Below are positions 42,285 through 51,875 of a stretch of 55,762 nucleotides of DNA, in pieces. Each line of letters opens with the position of its first letter. Position 1 is the stretch's first letter. Below the pieces are notes generated by a model that saw only the letters and a program-made list of their open reading frames with translations, was not told the origin of the DNA and ran no database searches. Made by a program: the position numbers and the translations under genes. Origin of the DNA: CAZFIM01 sp964519615 (GTDB lineage: Bacteria; Chloroflexota; Dehalococcoidia; GIF9; UBA5629); contig CAZFIM010000007.1 of NCBI GenBank assembly GCA_964519615.1, positions 1 to 55,762 on the forward strand, given 5' to 3'.

Positions 42285-43061
42285 ATGAGGCCGCTAAAGA
42301 CAGATTTATCCATATACCGCAAATTTAATTTCGAGAGGCCGCCGGTAGGCGTTAAATTCTCTCTATCAAAGCCGGAAGGAATAGAGCCGATTGATAAGGC
42401 TTTGCCTTTCTGCGAGATGTTTAAAGAGGCCCAGGAAAGCGTAAGACCATTCTATTTCGGTAAAAAGAATGAGAGCTGTGTAGGTAAAGTAGTATTGGGC
42501 ATGGAAGAGATGACTCCGGCTTTTGAATCCGGGATAGTAGGGCCAAAATATAAAATCTATCAGGAGCCGCGGGCCAATGGCAAAATCTATCAGTACATCC
42601 CAACGTTCAAGAGAGGCATCGTTAACTACGTCGTTTTCGCTTCGCTGGAACAACTGACCTTTGAGCCGGATCTCTTGATTCTTATGGCTACCCCCAGCCA
42701 GGCTGAAATAGTACTGAGGGCAATGAGCTATTCGACTGGGGAACCTTGGGAACCCAAGGCAACGTCGGTATTGGGGTGCACGTGGCTCTACATCTATCCG
42801 TTTCAAAGCGGCAAGGTGAACTATACGATCACCGGACTGGCCTTTGGTATGAAAGCGAAGCAGATGTTTGAAGAGGGCAAGGTACTGATATCGATTCCCT
42901 ATAACTGGCTTCCGACGATAACTGAGAATCTGCGTGAAATGGACTGGGTTTTGCCTTCTTATGCGGATGGCAGAGAAAAATTTGAAGAAAGGGAGCGGAA
43001 AATATTTGAGGAAGCCGCTCAAGAGTTTGAAGAAAGTTCCAGAGAGGCGGAGAACTCATAA
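42285..43061 (+). CDS. DUF169-family protein
   Basis: The 258-aa protein matches my recollection of the DUF169 family, with RPPVGVKFSL near residue 20, a central segment including VVFASLEQLTFEPDLLILMATPSQAE and two late blocks ending MDWVLPSYADGREKFEER. Function is not known. There is a strong SD (AAGGAGG). It sits between the binding protein and the permease genes of the TRAP operon. Such insertion suggests a linked role, for example handling of the imported compound or of an associated cofactor. There are Cys residues at 43 (PFCEMF), 65 (ESCVGK) and 164 (GCTWLY). Confidence 0.75.
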   Translation: MRPLKTDLSIYRKFNFERPPVGVKFSLSKPEGIEPIDKALPFCEMFKEAQESVRPFYFGKKNESCVGKVVLGMEEMTPAFESGIVGPKYKIYQEPRANGKIYQYIPTFKRGIVNYVVFASLEQLTFEPDLLILMATPSQAEIVLRAMSYSTGEPWEPKATSVLGCTWLYIYPFQSGKVNYTITGLAFGMKAKQMFEEGKVLISIPYNWLPTITENLREMDWVLPSYADGREKFEERERKIFEEAAQEFEESSREAENS

Positions 43062-43208
43062 CAAGGAGAGAGGGGGCACCACTTACAAATAATGCAAGCA
43101 ATTCTTTAGTGCTGTGGCTTCCAGTGCAAGATTATGCCTTGATGCCTGGTGACAGGAGAACAGCGGCCGGAGTCCCACAGAAACTAAAACTAACCACTGG
43201 AGTTAAAC

Positions 43209-43715
43209 ATGAAGCGCAAAAATTGGTTGAAGCCTGTTGAAAATGGAATAACCTCGTTAAATAAGTGGTGCTCCTTCCTCGCTGCATTTTTTGTGGCGCT
43301 GATAATGGTTATCGCCACGATTGATGTGATAACCGTCAAACTTTTCTCCTTTTCAGTGCCGGCTGGAAAGAACTTTATAGCGGAGTTTAATGCGCTGATA
43401 GTCTTTATGGCAATTTCCTATGTAGCCATTGAAAGAGGGCATATTCGTATAACTATCATTGAAAATCGGGTATCCGCCGGAATAGCTCATGCCTTTAAGT
43501 TATTAGGGCATGCATTAGGGGCATTGACCATCGGTTTCTGCACCTGGCGAGCAATGATATTGGTACTGGATTCATATAATCGACATATCTACAAATATGG
43601 AGCGTTAGATTATCCTTTGTGGCCATTTCAACTGGTGAGCGTAGTGGGCTTTGCCCTTTTAGCAATTACATTTATCATGCTTTTTATTAAAGAAGTGAAG
43701 TCTCCTCGAAATTGA
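43209..43715 (+). CDS. dctQ: TRAP transporter small permease subunit (second system)
   Basis: This 168-aa membrane protein has four predicted helices (about 22-44, 58-78, 92-115, 137-160) and the DctQ pattern of an acidic turn, here AEFNALIVFMAISYVAIERGHIRI. It joins the binding protein and DctM. It lies 147 bases after the DUF169 gene and 66 bases before dctM. Confidence 0.9.
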   Translation: MKRKNWLKPVENGITSLNKWCSFLAAFFVALIMVIATIDVITVKLFSFSVPAGKNFIAEFNALIVFMAISYVAIERGHIRITIIENRVSAGIAHAFKLLGHALGALTIGFCTWRAMILVLDSYNRHIYKYGALDYPLWPFQLVSVVGFALLAITFIMLFIKEVKSPRN

Positions 43716-43781
43716 CAAACTCAGGCTTACATCGCTGGTTACACCCATAAGTTTATTCGTTTCAAAAAGGAGCAGTCTTAA

Positions 43782-45083
43782 ATGGATTATGATGCCTCAG
43801 TAGCCGTTTATTGTTTTGCGGGAATGCTTGTTTTGATTTTTATAGGTGTGCCGATTTTCGTTTCCATAATCGCAGCAACTGCGGTAGGTTTTTATCTGAT
43901 CGGAGGAGCTTCTTATGTGCTAATGCAATTTACAACTGCGCCCTACAATATTGCGGCTGACTACACTTTAGCCGTGCTCCCAATGTTTATATTAATGGGG
44001 GTACTGGCCGGAGAAAGTGGTCTGGCAGAAGGCGCCTACAACGCTGTAAACCGATGGCTTTCGAGGGTCCGGGGAGGGGCTCTGAATGCCACGATCGTTG
44101 CTTCGGCTGTTTTCGGGGCATGCAGCGGCGTTGAATTTGCCAGTATAGCCATATTCACTAAAGTCGCTTTACCTGAGTTAACTAAATTCGGATATGACAA
44201 GCGTATTTCTCTGGGTTGTATTACGTCCGCAGCGGGCCTGTCAGCCCTTATCCCTCCAAGTGTACCGATAATCATTTTTTGCATATTAGCAGAGTGGTCA
44301 ATAGGGCAATCTTTAATAGCCGGGATTTTGCCCGGCATACTTGTCACCTTTCTGCTTATAGGCACCGTAACTTTGATGGGAATTATTAGTCCGCACAAGA
44401 TTCCGCGCGCAGATACTCACCCGACCTGGAAAGAAAGGTTTTCATCGCTTACGCTGCTTTGGCCCATACTTGCCCTTTTTATATTGGTGATCGGCGGTAT
44501 ATATGCCGGTCTCTTTCCTCCCATAGTAGGTGGAGCCATAGGTGCAAGCGGCGTCTTTATATATTCATTAGCGCGTGGGGTGAGTGGGAAAAAAATATTT
44601 AATTCATTTTGGGAAACAGCTTTGTCACTGGCGCAGTTGTTCCCTATATTTATTGCAGGGTTCATGTTCGGCCGCTTTGTAGCTATGACTGGTCTTCCGG
44701 AAATGCTCGTAGATATTATATCGGGGGCAGGAATTCATCCGGTAGGAGTAATGGGGCTTGTCATCCTCATTTATCTTGTCCTGGGATGCGTGATGGAGCT
44801 GCTTTCTATAATGATCATTACTATCCCCCTGGTTGTACCGGTTTTAACATCTGTTGGTTTCGACCCGCTTACCATTGTCATTACTCTTGTATTTATGGGC
44901 AACCTGGCGGGACTAACGCCGCCCATAGGTTTAATCAGTTTCTTTGCAGCCGGTGTGGCCAAGGTCGATCCTACCGAGGTCTTTCGCGGAATTGCCCCCT
45001 TTTTATTAGCCCTCTTCGCGGCATTATGGATTGTAATACTGGTTCCTTCTTTAACTACATGGTTACCAAGTCTTCTCTACTGA
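43782..45083 (+). CDS. dctM: TRAP transporter large permease subunit (second system)
   Basis: This 433-aa protein has about 12 predicted helices and DctM-typical segments such as FGACSGVEFASIAIFTKVALP, TSAAGLSALIPPSVPIIIFCILA and GNLAGLTPPIGLISFFAAG. It is the ion-coupled permease of this system. AAGGAGCAG precedes the ATG. The following 250 bases contain no clear terminator and no gene; the next gene is convergent. Confidence 0.94.
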   Translation: MDYDASVAVYCFAGMLVLIFIGVPIFVSIIAATAVGFYLIGGASYVLMQFTTAPYNIAADYTLAVLPMFILMGVLAGESGLAEGAYNAVNRWLSRVRGGALNATIVASAVFGACSGVEFASIAIFTKVALPELTKFGYDKRISLGCITSAAGLSALIPPSVPIIIFCILAEWSIGQSLIAGILPGILVTFLLIGTVTLMGIISPHKIPRADTHPTWKERFSSLTLLWPILALFILVIGGIYAGLFPPIVGGAIGASGVFIYSLARGVSGKKIFNSFWETALSLAQLFPIFIAGFMFGRFVAMTGLPEMLVDIISGAGIHPVGVMGLVILIYLVLGCVMELLSIMIITIPLVVPVLTSVGFDPLTIVITLVFMGNLAGLTPPIGLISFFAAGVAKVDPTEVFRGIAPFLLALFAALWIVILVPSLTTWLPSLLY

Positions 45084-45334
45084 GTTTAGGTCTGCCAGTG
45101 GGGAAAATGTTACCCAAGTTCGGTGTTTAAAGCGGCATAGGAGTTGGTGGCAAGAGCAGTGGGCGGCTTCTGCTAATATGGCAAGGATGGTCATTCCGCA
45201 GCTCATCAGGCATGAGAGAATCCTATTCAGGTCCGCAAGGATTAAAGGACCCATTTGCGCCAGAATTCCTTAGTATGAATTCGAACCCATTCCAGCCTGT
45301 TTCGCCTTAACAAAGCTATAAACCGGATAGGCTC

Positions 45335-46303
45335 TCAGGCTTTTCTCTCCACCATATCTGCGAGGGGGTAGCCGCCGGAAAGCATCGCTTTCCGGTAAAT
45401 AAGCTGCGCAGCCGCCATATCTTCGATGGCAATGCCGGTGGAATCAAAAAGAGTAATACTCTCCATTGAGGTTCTGCCCGGCTTGTCTCCACTAACGATT
45501 TCCGGCAGGTTTGCGTATACATCGTCAGCACTAAAAGTTCCTTTGCTGATGGGAACGTTGATCTCGCCGCTGGCCGAGGCCTGTCTGATATCATCGACTA
45601 CTACAACAGCATTGTTGAGTATGTCAGGGGCGAGCTCTTGTTTGCCTGCCGCGTCAGCGCCTACGGCGTTGATATGTGTTCCTTTGTGTATCCACTCATG
45701 CTTGACAATGGGGCTGCGGGAGGGGGTTAAGGTGCAGACTATATCACATGAGGCTGCCTCTTCTGCCGAACAGGCATGGATCGGATGGTCCGGGAATGCT
45801 TGTATTACACGGTCTACGGCCTTCTGTGAGATATCGAAAATATTGATGGCCTTAAATGTAAATAGAGCGGTATGGGCCGTAATCTGAGTATAGGCTTGAC
45901 AGCCGGCGCCTATAATACCGAGACTACGTGAATCCGGACGGGCCAGATATTTGGAGGCAATAGCCGTAGCTGCGCCTGTACGGTAGGCCGTTATTTGCGC
46001 ACCTTCCATGATTGCCAGCGGGTAGCCGGTTTCAGGATCATTGTAGATAATAACAGCCATTACGGCAGGAAGATTTTCTCCTCTATTATCCGGATGAGCG
46101 TTGACCCATTTCATTCCGGCGCAACCCGGCAGTGAGGCAGGCATAGCCCTGAAGTCGCCTTTCTCAACGCTTAAATAAGCTTTAGGCGGCATATTCCCGT
46201 TTCCGGAATTCCATGCCTTAAAAGCCTGCTCGACTGCATCCATAACCTCCGGCATGTGAAGTAGATTTCGTACGGCTTCTCTATCCAGTAATAACGTTGA
46301 CAT
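45335..46303 (-). CDS. Ornithine cyclodeaminase/mu-crystallin family dehydrogenase
   Basis: This 322-aa protein has the family layout: N-terminal dimer region with KAYLSVEKGDFRAMP, substrate-binding KWVNAHPDN, then ITAYRTGAATAIASKYLARPDS and the NAD-binding motif LGIIGAGCQAY. Members deaminate ornithine, or act as alanine, ketimine or opine-like dehydrogenases; the substrate is not clear. The ATG at 46303 is preceded by AAGGAG 10 bases upstream; a longer frame to 46402 lacks such a site. It faces the second TRAP operon tail to tail, so the two share no transcript. A good promoter lies at 46405-46433. Confidence 0.88.
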   Translation of the reverse strand: MSTLLLDREAVRNLLHMPEVMDAVEQAFKAWNSGNGNMPPKAYLSVEKGDFRAMPASLPGCAGMKWVNAHPDNRGENLPAVMAVIIYNDPETGYPLAIMEGAQITAYRTGAATAIASKYLARPDSRSLGIIGAGCQAYTQITAHTALFTFKAINIFDISQKAVDRVIQAFPDHPIHACSAEEAASCDIVCTLTPSRSPIVKHEWIHKGTHINAVGADAAGKQELAPDILNNAVVVVDDIRQASASGEINVPISKGTFSADDVYANLPEIVSGDKPGRTSMESITLFDSTGIAIEDMAAAQLIYRKAMLSGGYPLADMVERKA

Positions 46304-46636
46304 CAGTGTAACAACTCCTTGATATAAGATTTTCCGCAGGGCATCCCATGAAAAAATGAACATATGCCGTGTATGTTTAGAGTGCGCGGCATTGTAACTC
46401 AATAATTATCTATCTTGAGTATGACGCGGTCAACTGCACGGTAGAATATGCGTATATTTTCTTGAAGCTTAAATCTGCGGATGTTACAATTGCATCAGAC
46501 TTTTCTGAGTTCTCCATGTATGTGTATTTATGTTAATGGTGTTATCTCCCTTTTTAGAATAATTGATGGAGATATAACTCAGATACGGAATATACTCATT
46601 ATTCACCCGGTAATCTATTAAACAGGGAGTGGAACA
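46304..46636. promoter_or_regulatory. Divergent intergenic region (cyclodeaminase and thioesterase)
   Basis: These 333 bases hold the minus-strand promoter at 46405-46433 and presumably a plus-strand promoter for the thioesterase gene, which I could not place. No ORF with start signal and no RNA gene were seen. Confidence 0.5.
46405..46433 (-). promoter_or_regulatory. Promoter of the ornithine-cyclodeaminase-family gene
   Basis: On the minus strand TTGACC (complement of 46433-46428) and GATAAT (complement of 46410-46405) have a 17-base spacer. It lies about 100 bases upstream of the ATG. Confidence 0.68.
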
Positions 46637-47143
46637 ATGGAAGGAAAGACGGTCAAGGCAAGCGCCCTAGTTACTGCACAGGTAATGGGCCCTCAGGATG
46701 TGAACCTGGCAGGTAATATACACGGTGGTGTGATTATGAAACTAATTGATGTTGCTGCCGGTTCAGTAGCTATACGGCATGCACGCTCAAATGCCGTTAC
46801 CGCTTCTATCGATAGGTTGGACTTTCATTATCCGATCTACCCCGGGGATCTGGTAACCTGCAAAGCCAGCCTTAATATGGTAGGGAAGACATCAATGGAA
46901 ATAGGAGTACGGGTAGAGGCAGAAGACCTCATTACCGGCGATGTCCGCCATACCGCTTCAGCGTATCTTTCCTTTGTAGCCCTCGATAAAGCCGGTAGAC
47001 CTTTGCCGGTTCCACCTTTGATTCTGGAGACGGACGAGGATAGAAGGCGCAATCAGGAAGCTCACATAAGGAGAGAAGTCAGGTTGCGTGAGGCACGCGA
47101 ACATAAAAAGAACAAAGAGAATATGAAAAATGGTTCCTGCTGA
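46637..47143 (+). CDS. Hotdog-fold acyl-CoA thioesterase (YciA/BACH type)
   Basis: The 168-aa protein has the hotdog signature GNIHGGVIMKLIDVAAGSVA and the strand SIDRLDFHYPIYPGDLVTCKA, typical of acyl-CoA hydrolases of the cytosolic YciA/BACH group, which release free fatty acids and CoA. Its tail (140-168) is highly charged, Lys/Arg/Glu-rich and probably helical. The ATG is preceded by GGGAG. Confidence 0.9.
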   Translation: MEGKTVKASALVTAQVMGPQDVNLAGNIHGGVIMKLIDVAAGSVAIRHARSNAVTASIDRLDFHYPIYPGDLVTCKASLNMVGKTSMEIGVRVEAEDLITGDVRHTASAYLSFVALDKAGRPLPVPPLILETDEDRRRNQEAHIRREVRLREAREHKKNKENMKNGSC

Positions 47144-47290
47144 TCGATAAAGATCTCATCTATAAATATAGTTTCGTTTCTTAAATGCGAACATCATTAA
47201 TCCTGCGCCCGAATATTTAAGCTATTGTTAATGCAGCGAAAAGGCAGGCGGGAAGAATAACCGAGGAGATAACCCGCACTGCATAGCGGA

Positions 47291-48319
47291 TTATTCTATC
47301 AGCATCGCGTCGCCGAAGCTGTAAAAGCGGTATTCTCTGGCGATGGCCTGTTCATAGGCGTTCATGATAAGCTCTTTGCCGGCAAAGGCTGAGACCAGCA
47401 TAATGAGCGTTGAGCGCGGCAGGTGGAAATTGGTCAGCATCGCATCCGTAGTTCTGAACTCGTAGCCCGGCAGAATAAACAGATTAACCGGGCCGTTGTG
47501 GGGAACAACCCGGCCGCTCTGTGCCGCCGCTTCAATGAGCCGTACGGCGCTGGTTCCCACCGCAATAATACGCCTCCCCGCTTTTTTAGCTTCATTCAAT
47601 AGAGCGGCGGTATCGCTGCTTATCTCACCGTGCTCCGTGTGAATAATGTGATTGCCGGGCTCGTCCTCGCGCACCGGTCGAAAGGTATCGAGCCCTATAT
47701 GAAGAGTCACAAAGCATAATGTTATCCCCTTATCCTCAAGGCTTTTAAGCAGCCGGGGCGTAAAATGCAGCCCGGCGGTAGGTGCAGCAACGCTGCCTTT
47801 ACTACTGGCATAGACGGTCTGGTACCGTTCGGACTGGTACAGCGGCTCATGGATATAAGGCGGCAGCGGCATTTTACCCAGTTCATCCAGCATACTTTCA
47901 TCGGAAAATTGAATGATGCGTATACCGCCCTCACCATGCTCCAGAACCCTGGCGCTTATCTCTTTGATGTTTTTGCCGTCTATGCGCATAATGCGCAGTT
48001 CAGTGTCTTTTCTCACTTTTTTGCCCGGGCGTGCCAGTGTTTCCCACGTGTTCTCCCTCAACCGTTTGAGCAGCAGCAGCTCCACCTTGGTAGTACTGCC
48101 TTTTTGCAGTCCGAATAACCGGGCAGGTATTACCCGGCTGTCATTAAACACCAGAAGGTCATCGCTGCGCAGGAAATCTCCCAGTTCATAGAAATGGCGG
48201 TCCTGCAGTGTCCCGCTCTTGCGGTCCAGAACCATTAAACGGGAGCGGTCGCGCGGTTCAACCGGAGTCTGGGCTATCCGCTCAGCAGGAAGGGTATAGT
48301 TGAAATCATCAGTTTTCAT
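47291..48319 (-). CDS. queA: S-adenosylmethionine:tRNA ribosyltransferase-isomerase
   Basis: QueA uses SAM to convert preQ1-modified tRNA to epoxyqueuosine, the penultimate step of queuosine synthesis. The 342-aa protein has the family markers DDFNYTLPAERIAQTP, FNDSRVIPARL, KGSVAAPTAGLHFTP and THIGLDTFRPV-like HIGLDTFRPV. The length is normal. It lies 9 bases downstream of a DUF2905 gene on the same strand. No other queuosine gene is here. Confidence 0.97.
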   Translation of the reverse strand: MKTDDFNYTLPAERIAQTPVEPRDRSRLMVLDRKSGTLQDRHFYELGDFLRSDDLLVFNDSRVIPARLFGLQKGSTTKVELLLLKRLRENTWETLARPGKKVRKDTELRIMRIDGKNIKEISARVLEHGEGGIRIIQFSDESMLDELGKMPLPPYIHEPLYQSERYQTVYASSKGSVAAPTAGLHFTPRLLKSLEDKGITLCFVTLHIGLDTFRPVREDEPGNHIIHTEHGEISSDTAALLNEAKKAGRRIIAVGTSAVRLIEAAAQSGRVVPHNGPVNLFILPGYEFRTTDAMLTNFHLPRSTLIMLVSAFAGKELIMNAYEQAIAREYRFYSFGDAMLIE

Positions 48320-48328
48320 ATAAAGGAG

Positions 48329-48553
48329 CTACTTGCCGATGAAGTGCAGTACAACATTCAATATAATTGTGAGCGCTATACTGATAATGAGAAAGGTAAC
48401 GATAGGAAAATAGAATGAGAAATTATCCTTTTTAATCATAATGTCACCGGGGAGTTTTCCCAGAAAAGGTATATGCGGGGCAAGTATAAGTATAAGACCA
48501 ATCAGCATGATTATACCGCCTGCGATAAGTAGTATTTTACCTGTTCCTCCCAT
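48329..48553 (-). CDS. DUF2905 family small membrane protein
   Basis: This 74-aa protein has two predicted membrane helices (about 6-26 and 48-70) separated by a short loop with LGKLPGDIMIKKDNFSFYFP. That loop (GKLPGDI-x-I-x-R/K-x-N-x-x-x-YFP) is the conserved element of the DUF2905 family. The function is unknown. I chose the ATG at 48553 (MGGTGKILL) because family members start there. The gene sits 9 bases upstream of queA, as in several bacteria. Confidence 0.87.
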   Translation of the reverse strand: MGGTGKILLIAGGIIMLIGLILILAPHIPFLGKLPGDIMIKKDNFSFYFPIVTFLIISIALTIILNVVLHFIGK

Positions 48554-48691
48554 CCAGTATGAATCTTCCAGGATAAGCTTGCACACTTTCTATGTATTAT
48601 TTTACTACTATTTGACATAATGATAGTCATTGTAAAAGCCAATTGTTGATAATTGTCTATAAACCAAGGTGAATTGTAGCCTAAAAAAGAA

Positions 48692-48714
48692 GGGCGGTGC
48701 AAAAAGCACCGCCC
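48692..48714 (-). terminator. Terminator of folD-fhs
   Basis: GGGCGGTGC and GCACCGCCC form a perfect 9-bp G+C-rich stem with a 5-base loop, followed on the minus strand by a run of T (complement of 48688-48683). It starts 25 bases after the fhs stop. Confidence 0.92.
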
Positions 48715-48738
48715 CTGATTACATTACTAGCTGCTTGA

Positions 48739-50502
48739 TTAGAACAACCCCTGAACTTTACCGGTCTTGACATCCACGTCTACTCTTCTCAAAGCCGGAT
48801 CCGAGCTGGTGCCCGGCATCAAGCTTATTGTTCCCGCGCAGGGACAGAGGAACTTGGCCCCTGAATAGATGAGTACGTCGCGTATGGGCAGCGTCCACCC
48901 CTTGGGCACGCCCTTCAGTGTGGGGTCATGGGTGAGGCTGAGATGGGTTTTTACCATCATTGTGGCGTATTCATTATACTTGGGATCGCTCTCAAACATT
49001 TTTGCTTTTGCCTCAGCTTCAGGTGTCCAGGATACATTTTCAGCGCCGTAGACAACTTTAGCGATCTTGTTCACTCTGTCGCGGAGTTTGGTTTCATTGG
49101 GATAGAGGAATTGGAAGTCGTTCTCTTCTTTACAGGCATCCATGACGGCATCGGCGAGCTCAAGAGCGCCGTCACCGCCGTTTGCCCAGTGCGTTGAAAC
49201 AGCACAGCGGGCGCCTGCCGCTTCAGCTGCTTTCTTGACCAGCGCGATCTCATCTTTAGTATCGGTGTGGAAGGCATTGATACATACTACAGGGTTAATC
49301 CCCGCGGTTCTGATGGTATTGATATGATGAAGCATATTGGGCAGTCCCTTTTCCAGCAATGCCAGGTCCTCTCTGGTATATGAGTCAGGGAGTGGAAGTC
49401 CTGGTACCACTTTTGGACCGCCGCCGTGCATCTTGAGGGCTCTTATTGTGGTAGTCAGCACCGATACATGCGGCTTGAGGCCGCTGAAACGGCATTTCAC
49501 ATTCCAGAATTTTTCAAAGCCGATATCGGCGGCAAAGCCGCTCTCGGTCACGTGGTAATCGAACATCTTCAGTCCGATACGGTCTGCGATAATGGATGAT
49601 TGTCCCACGGCAATATTGGCAAAGGGGCCGGCATGGACCATACACGGCTGGTATTCAACTGTACTGCACAGAGTGGGATTGATAGTGTTGCGCATCCATG
49701 CGGTCATGGCGCCGCCCACCTCCAGATCGCCGGTTGTAACGGGATTGCCCTTCTTATCGTAAGCAAGAGTGATCTCATCCATCCTCTTGCGCAGATCGGC
49801 AAGGTCCGTAACGATAGAAAGCATAGCCATCAGCTCGGAGCTTACAGCAATACCGAATCTCGATTGCATGGTAAAGCCGTCCATGCGGCCGCCGAGGCCT
49901 ATCACAATATTGCGCAGGCTTTGCGCACAGAAGTCCATCACCCATCCGAATTCCACTCTGGTGGGATCCACATCCAGGCGGCGCATCCTGGTGCGCTTTT
50001 GCAGTTCGTCATCATCATAGTTGCGTTCATGCTGCATCCTGGCGGTCAGTGCCACCATAGCAAGGTTATGGGCGTTCATAATGTCATTGATATCTCCCGT
50101 TAGACCCATAGAAAACTCGGTCATGGGAATAAGCAGCGCGTTGCCGCCGCCGGCAGCGGTGCCTTTGATGTTCATGGTTGGTCCGCCGGAGGGCTGTCTC
50201 AGGCACCCGCCTACACTCTTTCCGCGTTTGCCCAGTCCTTCCATCAAACCTACGGAAGTGGTGCTCTTGCCCTCTCCCAACGGTGTGGGCGTGATGGCAG
50301 TAACCTCGATATATTTGCCGTCCGGTTTACCTTTAAGCCGGTTGATGATTTTGAGAAAATCGAGTTTGCTCAATCTGCCGTAGGGCATTACTTCATCTTT
50401 TTCCAATCCGAGCTTTTCCCGCCACTGGTCCGGATTGGGCATATTCTTCTCCGCTTCCTCTGCAATCTGCCAGTCCTTCATTTTTGTTGCATCATACGCC
50501 AT
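48739..50502 (-). CDS. fhs: Formate-tetrahydrofolate ligase
   Basis: The 587-aa protein makes 10-formyl-THF from formate, THF and ATP. The P-loop region TPLGEGKSTTSVGLMEGL is plain, as are the GGGNALLIPMTEFSMGLTGDINDI-type segment and FGIAVSSELMAMLSIV. The length matches bacterial FTHFS. It follows folD by 60 bases in one operon and ends at a strong terminator. With FolD it forms the central methyl branch of one-carbon metabolism, used for biosynthesis or in the Wood-Ljungdahl pathway; no methylene-THF reductase or CODH/ACS gene is in the window to decide which. AGGAGG precedes the ATG. Confidence 0.98.
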   Translation of the reverse strand: MAYDATKMKDWQIAEEAEKNMPNPDQWREKLGLEKDEVMPYGRLSKLDFLKIINRLKGKPDGKYIEVTAITPTPLGEGKSTTSVGLMEGLGKRGKSVGGCLRQPSGGPTMNIKGTAAGGGNALLIPMTEFSMGLTGDINDIMNAHNLAMVALTARMQHERNYDDDELQKRTRMRRLDVDPTRVEFGWVMDFCAQSLRNIVIGLGGRMDGFTMQSRFGIAVSSELMAMLSIVTDLADLRKRMDEITLAYDKKGNPVTTGDLEVGGAMTAWMRNTINPTLCSTVEYQPCMVHAGPFANIAVGQSSIIADRIGLKMFDYHVTESGFAADIGFEKFWNVKCRFSGLKPHVSVLTTTIRALKMHGGGPKVVPGLPLPDSYTREDLALLEKGLPNMLHHINTIRTAGINPVVCINAFHTDTKDEIALVKKAAEAAGARCAVSTHWANGGDGALELADAVMDACKEENDFQFLYPNETKLRDRVNKIAKVVYGAENVSWTPEAEAKAKMFESDPKYNEYATMMVKTHLSLTHDPTLKGVPKGWTLPIRDVLIYSGAKFLCPCAGTISLMPGTSSDPALRRVDVDVKTGKVQGLF

Positions 50503-50562
50503 TAACTATCCTCCTGAAGTTATTTTTTTCGCCTGTACGCCTGCAGTCAATTATCATTATAT

Positions 50563-51453
50563 TTAACGCGTAATACCTGCTTCTGCCTCTGCAATCTCAA
50601 CAGTATTCATAAGAAGCATGGTAACCGTCATGGGACCTACCCCGCCGGGTACCGGAGTAATAAAGGAAGCTTTTTCCTTGATAGCATCGAAATCAACATC
50701 TCCCACGAGGCGGAAGCCTTTTTCTCTGGTGGGATCTTCAACGCGGTTTACCCCGACATCGATGACCACTGCTCCCTCTCTTACCATATCGGCAGTGATA
50801 ACCTTAGGGGCTCCCATGGCTGCAACAAGAATATCGGCCTGTTTGGAGTAGTAGGCCATATCTTTTGTTCCGGTATGGCAGATGGTGACGGTGGCATTTG
50901 CCCCTTTCTTTTTCTGCATCAGCATACCTGCAAGGGGTTTGCCCACTATATTGCTCCGCCCGCATATCACCACGTGTTTGCCCTCCGGGGAATTACCGCT
51001 TCTTATCAATAACTGCTGTACCCCATAGGCTGTACAGGGCAGCGGGCACGGTTCGCCGCGCAAGAGGTTGCCCAGATTAACGGGATGGAATCCATCGACA
51101 TCTTTACGGGGGGAAATGAATTCAATGACCTTTTCCGTATTAATATGTTTGGGCAGCGGCAGCTGCACCAGAACACCGTGAAATTTGGGGTCTTTATTGA
51201 GAGTATCGACTATTTTGAGTAATTCTTCCTCCGAGGTATCGGCAGGTTTGCGAATAGTCTCTTCGTGCATTCCTATTTCCTCGGAACCTTTTGCTTTCGC
51301 GGTTACATAGGAAATGGAAGCGGGGTCCTCCCCCACCAGCACCACAGCCAGTGCCGGTGTAATGCCTTTCTCCTTGCATTTAGCCACGCGGGCTTTCAGT
51401 TCTGCGCGGATATCAGCCGCAACCTGAGTTCCGCTTATAATTTGTGCCGTCAT
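50563..51453 (-). CDS. folD: Methylenetetrahydrofolate dehydrogenase/methenyltetrahydrofolate cyclohydrolase
   Basis: The bifunctional 296-aa enzyme interconverts methylene-THF, methenyl-THF and 10-formyl-THF. It has SYVTAKAKGSEEIG with the catalytic Lys, VQLPLPKHI, PCTAYGVQQLL, CGRSNIVGKPLAGML for NADP binding, and the terminal TPVPGGVGPMTVTMLL. AGGAGG precedes the ATG at 51453. It is the first gene of folD-fhs. Confidence 0.98.
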   Translation of the reverse strand: MTAQIISGTQVAADIRAELKARVAKCKEKGITPALAVVLVGEDPASISYVTAKAKGSEEIGMHEETIRKPADTSEEELLKIVDTLNKDPKFHGVLVQLPLPKHINTEKVIEFISPRKDVDGFHPVNLGNLLRGEPCPLPCTAYGVQQLLIRSGNSPEGKHVVICGRSNIVGKPLAGMLMQKKKGANATVTICHTGTKDMAYYSKQADILVAAMGAPKVITADMVREGAVVIDVGVNRVEDPTREKGFRLVGDVDFDAIKEKASFITPVPGGVGPMTVTMLLMNTVEIAEAEAGITR

Positions 51454-51875
51454 TATAGTAAACCTCCTTGTTAGTCTTTTCGTACATATAAATCACGAGC
51501 CGCAAGTAACCCGCAGAATTACTATTTTTTATCTTGATGGAGGCTAATAGGCTTAAAAAGGAGAGGTACAGGTGACCGGGTGAGAGTGGTTGCACACACA
51601 AAAAGGTAAGGAACGTAATCAATTATGGTTATATGCACACAAGCCTCCGGACATCCGCTTGCCAAGTTCAGGATTATATCATGCAAACACGGCTAAACGC
51701 AACAGCATGTGCTGGTCCCGGATACTGCTGTAGACAGGTAATGATTTTGAGTAGAAGTAACGCAAGCTGGTTCCGGTAAATTGTTCTGTGCAAATTTTAT
51801 AAAGGGTTTATCCTCCATTTCGTTTGTTTAGAAAGGTCGGATTGTGTTAAACTCAATGGGGTCTGGATATCATTT
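51454..51875. promoter_or_regulatory. Divergent intergenic region between folD and surE
   Basis: These 422 bases must contain both promoters. A plus-strand candidate for surE is TTGTTT (51824-51829) and TTAAAC (51847-51852), 17 bases apart. I looked for a THF riboswitch upstream of folD and could not recognise one. No ORF with a good start signal was found. Confidence 0.4.

Noticed and set aside
51454..51875. THF riboswitch upstream of folD
   Set aside because: The region has several G-rich segments but I could not match them to the known THF riboswitch core.
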